DNA of 64,000 nucleotides from Streptomyces rishiriensis (GTDB lineage Bacteria > Actinomycetota > Actinomycetes > Streptomycetales > Streptomycetaceae). A model generated the notes under the pieces. It had not been told where the DNA came from. It ran no database searches and was given only the letters and a program-made list of their open reading frames with translations. Shown here piece by piece: positions 52,764 through 60,665 of this stretch (positions are counted from its first letter, which is position 1; each line of letters begins with the position of its first letter). The position numbers and the translations under genes are program-made. The DNA is taken from the NCBI RefSeq assembly GCF_030815485.1, contig NZ_JAUSWV010000002.1, forward strand, positions 744,001 to 808,000, written 5' to 3'.

Positions 52764-52903
52764 GGTCCCCCGTCCCTTCTCGTCCCTCTCGTCCCTCAAC
52801 CTGCGTCCGTGCTCTGCGCGCCTCGGTCCCGGGTTTCGGTCCTCGGTCCTCGGTCCGGGTCTCGGCCCATGTCCCGGACTCGGGCGCCCTTATGCCAACA
52901 CCA

Positions 52904-52933
52904 TTGACCTTATACGGGAGCACGGCGTTGTAT
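52904..52933 (+). promoter_or_regulatory. housekeeping-type promoter for the saccharopine dehydrogenase-like gene
   Basis: TTGACC, 18 bases, TTGTAT in a locally AT-richer stretch, 62 bases before the ATG at 52995. The upstream DNA (52770-52885) is a low-complexity array of TCGGTCC/CGTCCCT-like short repeats. Confidence 0.45.
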
Positions 52934-52994
52934 CGCTCTCGGGCCCCCCTTTCGCACACCTTCGTTCGCCGTATCAGCCGAGGGAGTTCTCGTC

Positions 52995-54212
52995 ATGCGT
53001 GTCCTGCTCGTGGGCGCCGGCGGTGTGGGCACCGCCATCACCCGGATCGCCGCCCGCCGCTCGTTCTTCGAGGCGCTGGTGGTCGCCGACTACGATCCCG
53101 CCCGTGCCGACGCAGCCGTCGCCGCGCTCGACGGCGACGACCGCTTCCACGCCGAGCGCGTCGACGCCGGCGACGAGGCGGCGGTGGCCGACCTGCTCGC
53201 CCGGCACCGCTGCGACGTGCTGCTCAACGCCACCGACCCGCGCTTCGTGATGCCGCTGTTCCGCGCGGCGCGCACCACCGGGGCCACCTATGTCGACATG
53301 GCGATGTCCCTGTCACGGCCGCACCCGGACCGGCCCTACGAGGAGTGCGGGGTCCGGCTCGGCGACGCGCAGTTCGCCGAGGCCGGCGACTGGGCCGCGG
53401 CGGGCGCCCTGGCACTGGTCGGCATGGGCGTCGAACCGGGTCTCTCGGACGTCTTCGCCCGGTACGCCGCCGACGAACTCTTCGACGAGATCGAGGAGAT
53501 CGGCATCCGCGACGGCGCGAACCTCACCGTCGAGGGCCACGACTTCGCGCCCTCCTTCAACATCTGGACCACCATCGAGGAATGCCTCAACCCTCCGGTG
53601 GTCTACGAGGCCGACCGGGGCTGGTTCACCACGGCGCCCTTCAGCGAGCCCGAGGTGTTCGACTTCCCCGAGGGCATCGGGCCGGTGGAGTGCGTGAACG
53701 TCGAGCACGAGGAGGTGCTGCTCGTACCGCGCTGGGTGAAGGCGCGCCGGGTCACCTTCAAGTACGGCCTGGGCAACGCGTTCATCGAGACCCTGAAGAC
53801 GCTGCACCTCCTGGGCCTCGACCGCACCGCGCCCGTGACCGTGCCGAGCGCGTCGGGACCGGTGTCCGTCTCGCCCCGGGACGTCGTGGCCGCCTGTCTG
53901 CCCGACCCGGCGACGCTGGGTGAGTTGATGCACGGCAAGACCTGCGCGGGCACCTGGGTGCGGGGCGTGAAGGACGGCGCGCCGCGCGAGGTGTACCTGT
54001 ACCACGTGGTCGACAACCAGTGGTCCATGGCCGAGTACGGCAGCCAGGCCGTGGTGTGGCAGACCGCCGTCAACCCCGTGGTCGCCCTCGAACTCCTCAC
54101 CACCGGCGCGTGGTCCGGCGCGGGCGTCCTCGGCCCCGAGGCGTTCCCTCCCCGTCCGTTCCTGGACCTGCTCACGGCGTACGGCTCCCCGTGGGGGCAG
54201 CGCGAGCAGTGA
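52995..54212 (+). CDS. saccharopine dehydrogenase family protein
   Basis: 405 residues. The N-terminal Rossmann motif VLLVGAGGVGTAITRIAARR, then CDVLLNATDPRFVMPLFRAA and ATYVDMAMS, are the saccharopine dehydrogenase/reductase signatures. VGMGVEPGLSDVFARYAADE is the family's central block. Relatives act on saccharopine or carboxynorspermidine, linking lysine breakdown and polyamine synthesis; the exact substrate is open. With the Lys/Orn/Arg decarboxylase and lysE-lysG nearby, a role in lysine turnover is reasonable. A hairpin follows 24 bases after the stop. Confidence 0.88.
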   Translation: MRVLLVGAGGVGTAITRIAARRSFFEALVVADYDPARADAAVAALDGDDRFHAERVDAGDEAAVADLLARHRCDVLLNATDPRFVMPLFRAARTTGATYVDMAMSLSRPHPDRPYEECGVRLGDAQFAEAGDWAAAGALALVGMGVEPGLSDVFARYAADELFDEIEEIGIRDGANLTVEGHDFAPSFNIWTTIEECLNPPVVYEADRGWFTTAPFSEPEVFDFPEGIGPVECVNVEHEEVLLVPRWVKARRVTFKYGLGNAFIETLKTLHLLGLDRTAPVTVPSASGPVSVSPRDVVAACLPDPATLGELMHGKTCAGTWVRGVKDGAPREVYLYHVVDNQWSMAEYGSQAVVWQTAVNPVVALELLTTGAWSGAGVLGPEAFPPRPFLDLLTAYGSPWGQREQ

Positions 54213-54235
54213 ACGTTTTCCGGGCCCGGCCTGTT

Positions 54236-54256
54236 TCACCGCAGCCCCTGCGGTGA
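54236..54256 (+). terminator. hairpin after the saccharopine dehydrogenase-like gene
   Basis: TCACCGCAG and CTGCGGTGA form a perfect 9-bp stem with a 3-base loop, 24 bases after the stop and before the whiB-like gene. Confidence 0.6.
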
Positions 54257-54313
54257 CCCGGTCGTGAGCAACTCATCCGGAAAGCACGTACGACGAGATC
54301 GCAGGTGACTTCG

Positions 54314-54562
54314 ATGGACGACTGGCGAGAGCACGCCGAGTGCCGCCACGAGGACCCCGACCTCTTCTTCCCGATCGGTACCTCCGGTCCGGCCCTGCTC
54401 CAGACGGAGCAGGCGAAGACGGTCTGCCGACGCTGTCCGGTGCGGGAGCAGTGTCTGGAGTGGGCCATGGAGACCGACCAGACGCTGGGAGTGTGGGGCG
54501 GCACGAGCGAGAACGAACGACGCGCCCTGAAGCGGCGCATCAAGGCACGACGCAGTTCGTGA
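54314..54562 (+). CDS. WhiB-like [4Fe-4S] transcription factor (WblE/WhiB1 type)
   Basis: 82 residues. MDDWREHAECRHEDPDLFFP carries the first Cys; KTVCRRCPVREQCLEW supplies the CxxCxxxxxC triplet. GVWGGTSENERRALKRR is the beta-turn plus basic tail that binds SigA region 4 and DNA. All four cluster Cys residues are present. The FFPIGTSGPALLQTEQAK sequence resembles WblE/WhiB1. The ATG at 54314 with AGGTGA 6 bases upstream is preferred over the GTG three codons earlier. Monocistronic between a hairpin and a convergent gene. Confidence 0.94.
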   Translation: MDDWREHAECRHEDPDLFFPIGTSGPALLQTEQAKTVCRRCPVREQCLEWAMETDQTLGVWGGTSENERRALKRRIKARRSS

Positions 54563-54596
54563 CCGGGGGCCCGGGTGGGGGGCCGACCGCGGCCCC

Positions 54597-55046
54597 TCAC
54601 CCGCCCGTTCGGCGCAGCGGCCCCCACCGGGCCTCCTGCCGGAGCACCTCGGCCCGCGCCTCCTCGATCACCGCGGAATCGATCCAGGCCAGTGGCCGCA
54701 CCTCGACCACGAGCGGCTCGTTGTCCGGGCCCCGGCCCGCCTCCCGGCCCGTCAGGACCCAGGGGCGGACACCGGGGCCCTTCTCGTGCGGCAGGTGCGC
54801 GTAGTCGTACAGCCGCCGGGCCACCCACAGCTCGCGGGACCGGTCCTCCCACCATTCCTCGACGTCGAGCGGGTTGGCGGACAGCCCGGGCAGGGACACG
54901 CCGGTGAGCTCGTCCGTGCTGGACACCCGGTCGAGGTCCGTGGCGGGACCACGGGACCAGCGGACGAACAGCCTCCGCCGCCGCTCGACCAGCTCGGTCA
55001 GTTCGGTCAGGGATCGCGCGATCGGCAGGCCGTCCGACGGATTCAT
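54597..55046 (-). CDS. DUF6098 family protein
   Basis: 149 residues. LTELTELVERRRRLFVRWSR and GVSLPGLSANPLDVEEWWED with VARRLYDYAHLPHEKGPGVR match the DUF6098 pattern common in actinobacteria. No signal or membrane segment. The ATG at 55046 follows GGGAGG with 8-base spacing. A perfect sigma-B-type promoter lies about 50 bases upstream, so it is a candidate stress gene. It ends 35 bases from the convergent WhiB-like gene. Function unknown. Confidence 0.85.
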   Translation of the reverse strand: MNPSDGLPIARSLTELTELVERRRRLFVRWSRGPATDLDRVSSTDELTGVSLPGLSANPLDVEEWWEDRSRELWVARRLYDYAHLPHEKGPGVRPWVLTGREAGRGPDNEPLVVEVRPLAWIDSAVIEEARAEVLRQEARWGPLRRTGG

Positions 55047-55096
55047 GGCGTGGACCTCCCTCTCCTGTGCTGCGGCTACGCCCTCGGTCGGACGAA

Positions 55097-55121
55097 GTAC
55101 CCCCGTCGGCCGAAGGGAATC
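55097..55121 (-). promoter_or_regulatory. consensus sigma-B promoter for the DUF6098 gene
   Basis: On the minus strand, GATT, 15 bases, GGGTAC: an exact consensus match ending 51 bases before the start codon, which leaves a leader of about 45 nt. Confidence 0.7.
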
Positions 55122-55133
55122 AACGCTCCCCGC

Positions 55134-55177
55134 CCGGCACCCGGCGTTCGCTCCTCCCGCCGGCACCCGGCGTTCGC
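55134..55177. repeat. 18-bp direct repeat
   Basis: CCGGCACCCGGCGTTCGC occurs at 55134-55151 and 55160-55177 in the space between the DUF6098 gene and the sensor kinase gene. No function is evident. Confidence 0.6.
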
Positions 55178-55230
55178 CTTCCCGCACGGCACCGTGTTCT
55201 CGCCGGACGCCGTGTCCTCGGGCTGCCGGT

Positions 55231-57090
55231 TCAGGCGTCTTTCGGGGCCGACGCCGCGGGCAGCCGCAGGGTGAAGACGCTGCCCGCGCCCGAGGTGCTC
55301 GTCGCCTGCGCCGTGCCGCCGTGCGCGACCGTCAGCTGGCGGACGATCGGCAGCCCCAGACCGCTCCCGCCGGTGCGGCGGCTGCGTGACTTCTCCGCCC
55401 GCCAGAACCGCTCGAAGACATGCGGCAGGTCCTCCGGGGCGATGCCCGTACCGGTGTCGGCGACCTCCAGGACGACGCGCGCGCCGTCGCCCCGTGCGGT
55501 CAGGGTGACCGTGCCGTCGGGCGGGGTGTGACGCACCGCGTTGGTGACGAGGTTGCCGAGTGCCTGCCGCAGCCGCACCGGGTCGGCGTCCAGCCAGGGA
55601 GCCCCCTCGGTCTCGGTGCGCAGGCGCACGCCGGCCGTGTCGGCGGCGACCCGGTGGGCGGCGGCGACCTGGGCGAGCAGGTCGTCGGCGGGCACCGGCT
55701 CGCGGTGCAGCCGCAGGGTGCCCGCGTCGGCGGCCGCGAGGTCGCGCAGGTCGTCGATGACGCGCTGCAGGAGCAGGGCCTCCTCGTGCAGGGCGCCGAG
55801 CAGCTCGGTGTCGGGCTCCACCAGGCCGTCCCGGGTGACCTCCAGCCATCCCCGGATGTTGGTGAGCGGGCTGCGCAGTTCGTGGGCCACATCGCTGACG
55901 AGGGCCTTTCGCTGGGCCTCCAGCCGCTCCCGGCGTTCGGCGAGGTCGTTGAAGGCCTCCGCGAGGATCCCGGTCTCGTCGCGTGTCGTGACCGGTACGC
56001 GGGCGTGCCGCTCCGGGGGCTGTTGGGCGGCCTCGGTCAGCGCGCGCAGCGGCCGCACCAGGCGGGTGGCGACGACGGCGGTGACGGCGACGGTCACGGC
56101 CAGTACCAGCCCGGCCGCGCCGATCACCTTCGCCTTGTTGGCCGGGGACATGACCCAGCGCGGAGCCGGGCCGTCGTCCCCGACACCGAGGAACAACTCG
56201 GCGACCGGGGCGACGTACGGATCGAGCTGGCCGCGCCGCGCGGTCTCGAAGCAGGTCTGGGCGGCGCGCAGGGCCGCCTTGCCGTTCCTGTCACCGCCGC
56301 CCACCACCTTGGCGAACACGGGCGCCAGGGTCGGGGCCCGGCCGGACGCGCCGGGGACGCCCGTGCCGAACAGCAGGGGGATGTCCGGATCGAGGCCGGC
56401 CCGCGTCAGACAGCCGCCTGCCCGGCTCTGGAGGGCGGTCAGCGCCTTCTCCTCGGTGGGCGCGGGCGTGTCGAGCTGCCCGTCCCCGCACTCGTCGAAC
56501 GCGTAACCGGAGACGGCGGTCGAGTCCGTGGCGGTGACCACCGGGCGCCCGCTCGGGGTGTGCGTGACGGTCGTGTCGACGTCGTAGCGGGCGAGGCAGC
56601 GTTGCCGCGCCCGGGCCGCGGCGTCGAGCTTCGTGCGTTCGAGCGCGGTGAGCCGGTAGGGGCCCACCACGCGCGGGTCGGTGCCGCTCAGCTGCGCGCC
56701 CGGCTCGCTCCAGGTGTCGGTGCGCAGCGGGTCGACGGTGGCGGCGGCACGCGGCGGCAGGGAGGTGCCGCGCGGCGCGGAGTCCGCCAGGAGTGTGCGG
56801 TCGGCGGTGGTCAGGGCGATGCGCCGGCCGGTGCGCGCGGACAGGTCACGGACCGTCGCCTCGACGCCGGCCCAGCCCGGATGGGTGGCCGCGTAGCCGC
56901 TGAGCCGAGCGAGGATGTCCATGTCGTCGGCGAGCGCCTGGCCCTGTTCCTCCCGCAGCGCGCGGGTGGTGGTGGTGACGGCGAGCCAGGCGGTGGCGGC
57001 CACCGAGCACACGGCGATCAGGACGGACGCGATCAGCAGCCGGACCAGCAGGCGCTTGCGCAGCGGTATGCGGGTGCGGGCCGCGCTCAC
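55231..57090 (-). CDS. membrane sensor histidine kinase
   Basis: 619 residues. TM1 is at about 14-34 (LLVRLLIASVLIAVCSVAAT), a roughly 290-residue extracytoplasmic domain with several Cys follows, then TM2 at about 335-355 (AAGLVLAVTVAVTAVVAT), HAMP (RLVRPLRALTEAAQ), HisKA (SDVAHELRSPLTNIRGWLE) and HATPase (NLVTNAVRHT, DTGTGIAPED, GGSGLGLPIVRQL). The large sensor with Cys residues (RCLARYD, FDECGDG, GGCLTRAG, AQTCFE) may be disulfide-bonded. The GTG overlaps the response regulator stop (GTGA), so they are a pair. The signal is probably envelope-related. Confidence 0.93.
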   Translation of the reverse strand: MSAARTRIPLRKRLLVRLLIASVLIAVCSVAATAWLAVTTTTRALREEQGQALADDMDILARLSGYAATHPGWAGVEATVRDLSARTGRRIALTTADRTLLADSAPRGTSLPPRAAATVDPLRTDTWSEPGAQLSGTDPRVVGPYRLTALERTKLDAAARARQRCLARYDVDTTVTHTPSGRPVVTATDSTAVSGYAFDECGDGQLDTPAPTEEKALTALQSRAGGCLTRAGLDPDIPLLFGTGVPGASGRAPTLAPVFAKVVGGGDRNGKAALRAAQTCFETARRGQLDPYVAPVAELFLGVGDDGPAPRWVMSPANKAKVIGAAGLVLAVTVAVTAVVATRLVRPLRALTEAAQQPPERHARVPVTTRDETGILAEAFNDLAERRERLEAQRKALVSDVAHELRSPLTNIRGWLEVTRDGLVEPDTELLGALHEEALLLQRVIDDLRDLAAADAGTLRLHREPVPADDLLAQVAAAHRVAADTAGVRLRTETEGAPWLDADPVRLRQALGNLVTNAVRHTPPDGTVTLTARGDGARVVLEVADTGTGIAPEDLPHVFERFWRAEKSRSRRTGGSGLGLPIVRQLTVAHGGTAQATSTSGAGSVFTLRLPAASAPKDA

Positions 57091-57785
57091 GCGTGACCTC
57101 CGCTGAGCTTGTAGCCGACGCCGAACACCGTCAGCAGCCGTACGGGCCTGCGCGGGTCGGCCTCGATCTTCCGGCGCAGGTTCATGATGTGCACGTCGAT
57201 CGCCCGTTCGGTCGAGGCCCGGTCGAACCCTCGGGTGCACTGGAGCAACTGCCGCCGGGAGAAGACCCGTTCGGGTTCGGCTGCCATGGCCAGCAGGATC
57301 TGGAACTCGGCCGGCGTGCACTCCACCGGTTCGCCGGCGCAGCGCACCTCGTGCCGCTCGGGATCGACTGCGAGCCCCGCGGCCCGGACGACGGGGTCGT
57401 CCCTTCTGTCGGCGGCGGCCCGTCCGCTGCGCCGCAGGACGGTACGGATGCGGGCCATCAGCTCGCGCGGACTGTACGGCTTGGTCATGTAGTCGTCGGC
57501 GCCCAGCTCCAGGCCGAGCAGCACGTCGTCCTCGCCGGCCCGGGCGGTCAGCATCAGGACCGGGATGTCGTCGTCGCGGCGCAGCACCCGGCACACCCCG
57601 AAACCGTCGATGACCGGCAGCATGAGGTCGAGGACCACGAGGTCGGGCCGGTTGCGCCGCACCGCGTCCAGCGCGGCCGCGCCGTCGTGCACGACGGTGG
57701 CGGTGTGCCCCTCGGCGAGCAGCGAGCGGCGGATGAGTTCGGCCTGCATCGCGTCGTCCTCGGCGACGAGTACATGAGCGCACAC
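57087..57785 (-). CDS. OmpR family response regulator
   Basis: 232 residues: a receiver (VLVAEDDAMQAELIRRSL; phospho-Asp in LVVLDLMLPVIDGFG; Lys in YMTKPYSPRELMARI) and a C-terminal winged helix (CTPAEFQILLAMAAEPERVF, RAIDVHIMNLRRKIE, LLTVFGVGYKL). The GTG at 57785 has CGGAG 7 bases upstream. It is translationally coupled to the sensor kinase. The YkuD lipoprotein gene lies only 17 bases upstream on the same strand, suggesting it is in the same operon and perhaps a target. Confidence 0.94.
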   Translation of the reverse strand: MCAHVLVAEDDAMQAELIRRSLLAEGHTATVVHDGAAALDAVRRNRPDLVVLDLMLPVIDGFGVCRVLRRDDDIPVLMLTARAGEDDVLLGLELGADDYMTKPYSPRELMARIRTVLRRSGRAAADRRDDPVVRAAGLAVDPERHEVRCAGEPVECTPAEFQILLAMAAEPERVFSRRQLLQCTRGFDRASTERAIDVHIMNLRRKIEADPRRPVRLLTVFGVGYKLSGGHA

Positions 57786-57802
57786 GCGACAACTCCGTTC
57801 GT

Positions 57803-58555
57803 TCAGCGGGCCAGAGAGGCATGGTCGCCCATGACGACCACGGGATGCAGGGCGGGGTCGAGGGCGAGGAGCAGCTCCTTCATGTGCTGCTCGGCGATGC
57901 TGACGCAGCCGTGCGTGGGACCGCCGTGGTCGACGTGCAGCCAGACGCCGCCGCCGCGTTCCGCGCCGAGGGGACGGGTCCAGTCGAGGGGCGAGGTGCC
58001 GGGCTCGCGGTTGTAGTCGATCGCGATCACGTAGTCGAAGGAGCCCTGGAGCGGTTCGCCCTCGAACCCGGTGCCGGGCGAGGTGAAGCCGACGCCCCGG
58101 TCGTAGGAGAGCCGGGTGCCGGGGTCGCGGAGCAGGCCGCCGGCGTCGGTGAGGCCGTACACGCCGATGGGCGAGCGCAGGTCGCCGCCCATGTGGTGGT
58201 CGCTCCAGCCACGCAGCGCGTTGTGCGCGGGCCAGGTCTCCCCGGCCTGCCAGCCGGCCCCGGTCCGCCGGTACAGGACCACCGTGGAGTGCGGGGAGTC
58301 GCGGCCCCGGCCGGTCACCACGACCACCTGGGCCGCGTCCTCGGACACGGCGGCCCGGGTCTTCGTCCCCAGGCCGGGTATCCGCTGCGGTGCCGCCTGG
58401 ACGGAGATCGCGGGCGCGGGGCTGCCCGGCGGCGTCGTCGGGGTGCCGGCGGCAGTGGTGGCGGGCCGGTGCTCCGGTGTGGCCGCGACGCCGCCGCATC
58501 CGGTGAGCAGGAGGGAGGCGGCGAGCAGCACGGCCCGGCGGCGAGGGGTGATCAT
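57803..58555 (-). CDS. YkuD-type L,D-transpeptidase-like lipoprotein
   Basis: 250 residues. The signal peptide ends in the lipobox LLLTGCGG, so Cys20 should be lipidated and the protein anchored outside the membrane. The catalytic block is VWLHVDHGGPTHGCVSIAE, with the HGC Cys and the His 11 residues before it, matching the YkuD core. This family cross-links peptidoglycan or attaches proteins to it, though this divergent branch (HHMGGDLRSPIGVYGLTDAG) is often uncharacterised. It precedes the two-component genes and follows the M1 peptidase gene by 61 bases on the same strand. Confidence 0.88.
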   Translation of the reverse strand: MITPRRRAVLLAASLLLTGCGGVAATPEHRPATTAAGTPTTPPGSPAPAISVQAAPQRIPGLGTKTRAAVSEDAAQVVVVTGRGRDSPHSTVVLYRRTGAGWQAGETWPAHNALRGWSDHHMGGDLRSPIGVYGLTDAGGLLRDPGTRLSYDRGVGFTSPGTGFEGEPLQGSFDYVIAIDYNREPGTSPLDWTRPLGAERGGGVWLHVDHGGPTHGCVSIAEQHMKELLLALDPALHPVVVMGDHASLAR

Positions 58556-58616
58556 CGTTCGACCATCGCCGACGGGTGTGTGGAACTCGTCAGGTTCCGC
58601 GGCCCGTTCGGGGGCG

Positions 58617-60035
58617 CTACGGCTTGCCGGGCTTGCCCCGGCCGTACAGCCAGGTCCGGAACAGCGTGCCGAGGTCCTGCCCGGACTCCCGTTCCGCGAG
58701 CCGTTCGAACTGGGCGGTGGTGCCGTGGCCGTAGCGGTGCGCGGCGGCCCATGCGCGCAGGATGCGGAAGAAGGCGCGGTCTCCGACGGCGGTGCGCAGG
58801 GCGTGCAGGGTCATGGCGCCACGGGCGTAGACGGGGGTGCCGAAGATGTTCGCGCCGCTGCCGGGGTCGCCGGGCGGGAACTCCCACAGGCCGTCGGTCG
58901 CGGGACGGGCGTAGAGGGCGTCGAAGCTCTTCTGGGCGGTGCTGCCGCCGTGCTGCTCGGCGTAGAGCCACTCGGTGTAGACGGCGAAGCCCTCGTTGAG
59001 CCAGATGTCCTTCCAGGAGGTGAGGGAGACGGAGTCGCCGAACCACTGGTGGGCGCTCTCGTGGACGAGGGTGCTCAGGTCGGGGGCGCGGTCGTACAGG
59101 GGCCGCGACTGGGTCTCCAGGGCGTAGCCGACGTTCGGGGCGTGGTCGACGATCGAGCCGGCGGCGCGGAACGGGTAGGGCCCGAACAGCGCGCTCTCCC
59201 ACTCCAGCACGGCCGGCAGCTGCCCGACGACGGGCGCCGCGGCCGCGGCCTCACGCGGGTCGACGGCGTCGTACACCTTGAGGCCCTCGCGCGTCGTGTA
59301 CTGCTTGACCTGGAACTTTCCGACGGTCGCCGTGGCGAGGTAGGCGGCCATGGGTTCCGTCTGGCGCCAGCGGAAGGTGGTCAGGCCGTGCGTGGTGCGC
59401 CGGCCGAGGAGGACGCCGTTGGCGACGGCGGCGCGGTCCTCGGGGACGGTGATCGTGAAGTCGTAGGAGGACTTGTCGAGGGGATGGTTGTTGGCCGGGA
59501 ACCAGGTCATGGCGCCCTGTGGTTCGCCGGCGACGAAGGCCCCGTCGTCGGTGGGGATCCAGCCGTCGAGTGAGCCGTCGGGGTCGGTGACCGGGCCGGG
59601 GATGCCCTGGTAGGTGACGGTGACCTGGAACCGCTCGCCCTCGCGCAGGGCGCGCCGCGGGGTGACGACGAGTTCCTGGCCCTCGCGCCGGTGTGCGGCC
59701 TTGACGTGGTCGACGGTGAGGCCGGTGACCTTCAGCCCCTGGAAGTCGAGGTCGAAACGGGCCAGCGGCCGGGTGGCGCGGGCGGTCAGCACCGCCTTGC
59801 CGTCGAGGTGCCGGCTGCCCGGGTCGTAGCGGAGTGTCAGGTCGTAGTGGCTGACGTGGTAGCCGCCGTTGCCGGCGAGCGGGAAGTAGGGGTCGCCGAC
59901 GCCGGCGGCGCCCGCCGGTCCGGCCGCGGTGGCGGGTCCGGCCGCGGTGAGCAGCGCCGCCAGGGCGACGGGGACGGTGAAGGCAACGGTGTCGCGGCGC
60001 AGGAGGGTGGTGGCGCGTCTGCGAAGGTGTGTCAC
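58617..60035 (-). CDS. secreted M1 family metallopeptidase
   Basis: 472 residues. An Arg-rich n-region and hydrophobic core TVPVALAALLTAAGPATAAG form a signal peptide. The zinc motif is LVHESAHQWFGDS with the third ligand Glu in WLNEGFAVYTEW, 19 residues on. The N-terminal beta domain (YHVSHYDLTLRYDPGSRHLD) and VGYALETQSRP (substitute for GAMEN) are as in short bacterial M1 aminopeptidases lacking the long C-terminal domain. It would trim peptides outside the cell. It is the first gene of a leftward set. Confidence 0.93.
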   Translation of the reverse strand: MTHLRRRATTLLRRDTVAFTVPVALAALLTAAGPATAAGPAGAAGVGDPYFPLAGNGGYHVSHYDLTLRYDPGSRHLDGKAVLTARATRPLARFDLDFQGLKVTGLTVDHVKAAHRREGQELVVTPRRALREGERFQVTVTYQGIPGPVTDPDGSLDGWIPTDDGAFVAGEPQGAMTWFPANNHPLDKSSYDFTITVPEDRAAVANGVLLGRRTTHGLTTFRWRQTEPMAAYLATATVGKFQVKQYTTREGLKVYDAVDPREAAAAAPVVGQLPAVLEWESALFGPYPFRAAGSIVDHAPNVGYALETQSRPLYDRAPDLSTLVHESAHQWFGDSVSLTSWKDIWLNEGFAVYTEWLYAEQHGGSTAQKSFDALYARPATDGLWEFPPGDPGSGANIFGTPVYARGAMTLHALRTAVGDRAFFRILRAWAAAHRYGHGTTAQFERLAERESGQDLGTLFRTWLYGRGKPGKP

Positions 60036-60199
60036 GTGCGCTCCTGAGGGGGGTGGCGTGTGATCAAACGTCCTCAGACTAGGGACCGGGCGCCCCGGCT
60101 TTCTCCCTCGTTCAGGTCAAGCCGAGCGGTGTCGGCCGGTGGCCGCGGTCTACGCTCGCCAGGAGCTGCCCACCCCGATGACGAACGGACGGCCCGCCC

Positions 60200-60568
60200 A
60201 TGAGTGTCCGCGTGCGTCGCGTCTACGACCCGCCCGAGCCCGACGACGGGGTGCGGGTCCTGGTCGACCGGCTGTGGCCGCGCGGCGTGTCGAAGGACGC
60301 GGCCCGCGTGGACGAGTGGCCCAAGGGACTCACCCCGTCCACCGAACTGCGCCGCTGGTACCACGCGGGCGAGGGACCGTACGAGGAGTTCGCGAGCCGT
60401 TACGAGGACGAGCTGAGCGAGCCCGGGGCGGCCGAACTGCTCGACCGGTTGCGCGAGTCGGTCCGCGAGGGCCCGGTGACGCTGCTGACGTCCGCGAAGT
60501 CCCCCGAGCAGAGTCACACGGCGGTGCTGGTCCGCCTGCTGGAGGCGGGGACGGGCCGGCCCCGATGA
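60200..60568 (+). CDS. DUF488 family protein
   Basis: 122 residues. VRVRRVYDPPEPDDGVRVLV, DRLWPRGVSKDAARVDEWPK and LRRWYHAGEG, then VTLLTSAKSPEQSHTAVL define the DUF488 family (uncharacterised, uroporphyrin-III methyltransferase-like annotation is often copied without evidence). The ATG is at 60200. It is a lone rightward gene between two leftward genes. Its stop codon lies inside the first copy of a repeated arm that makes up the downstream terminator. Confidence 0.88.
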   Translation: MSVRVRRVYDPPEPDDGVRVLVDRLWPRGVSKDAARVDEWPKGLTPSTELRRWYHAGEGPYEEFASRYEDELSEPGAAELLDRLRESVREGPVTLLTSAKSPEQSHTAVLVRLLEAGTGRPR

Positions 60569-60613
60569 TCCGGGAAGGCGCCGATGATCCGGGAGCGCCA
60601 CCCGGATCATCGG
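60562..60613 (+). terminator. terminator with duplicated 5' arm
   Basis: CCGATGATCCGGG occurs at 60562-60574 (spanning the DUF488 stop) and 60581-60593. The perfect complement CCCGGATCATCGG is at 60601-60613. The proximal pairing gives a 13-bp stem with a 7-base loop; the distal copy could compete. Confidence 0.75.
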
Positions 60614-60665
60614 CTCACCTGCTCGTCCGGCGCCTCGTCCAGCAGCCCGTCTGACGGGCCGCCCG

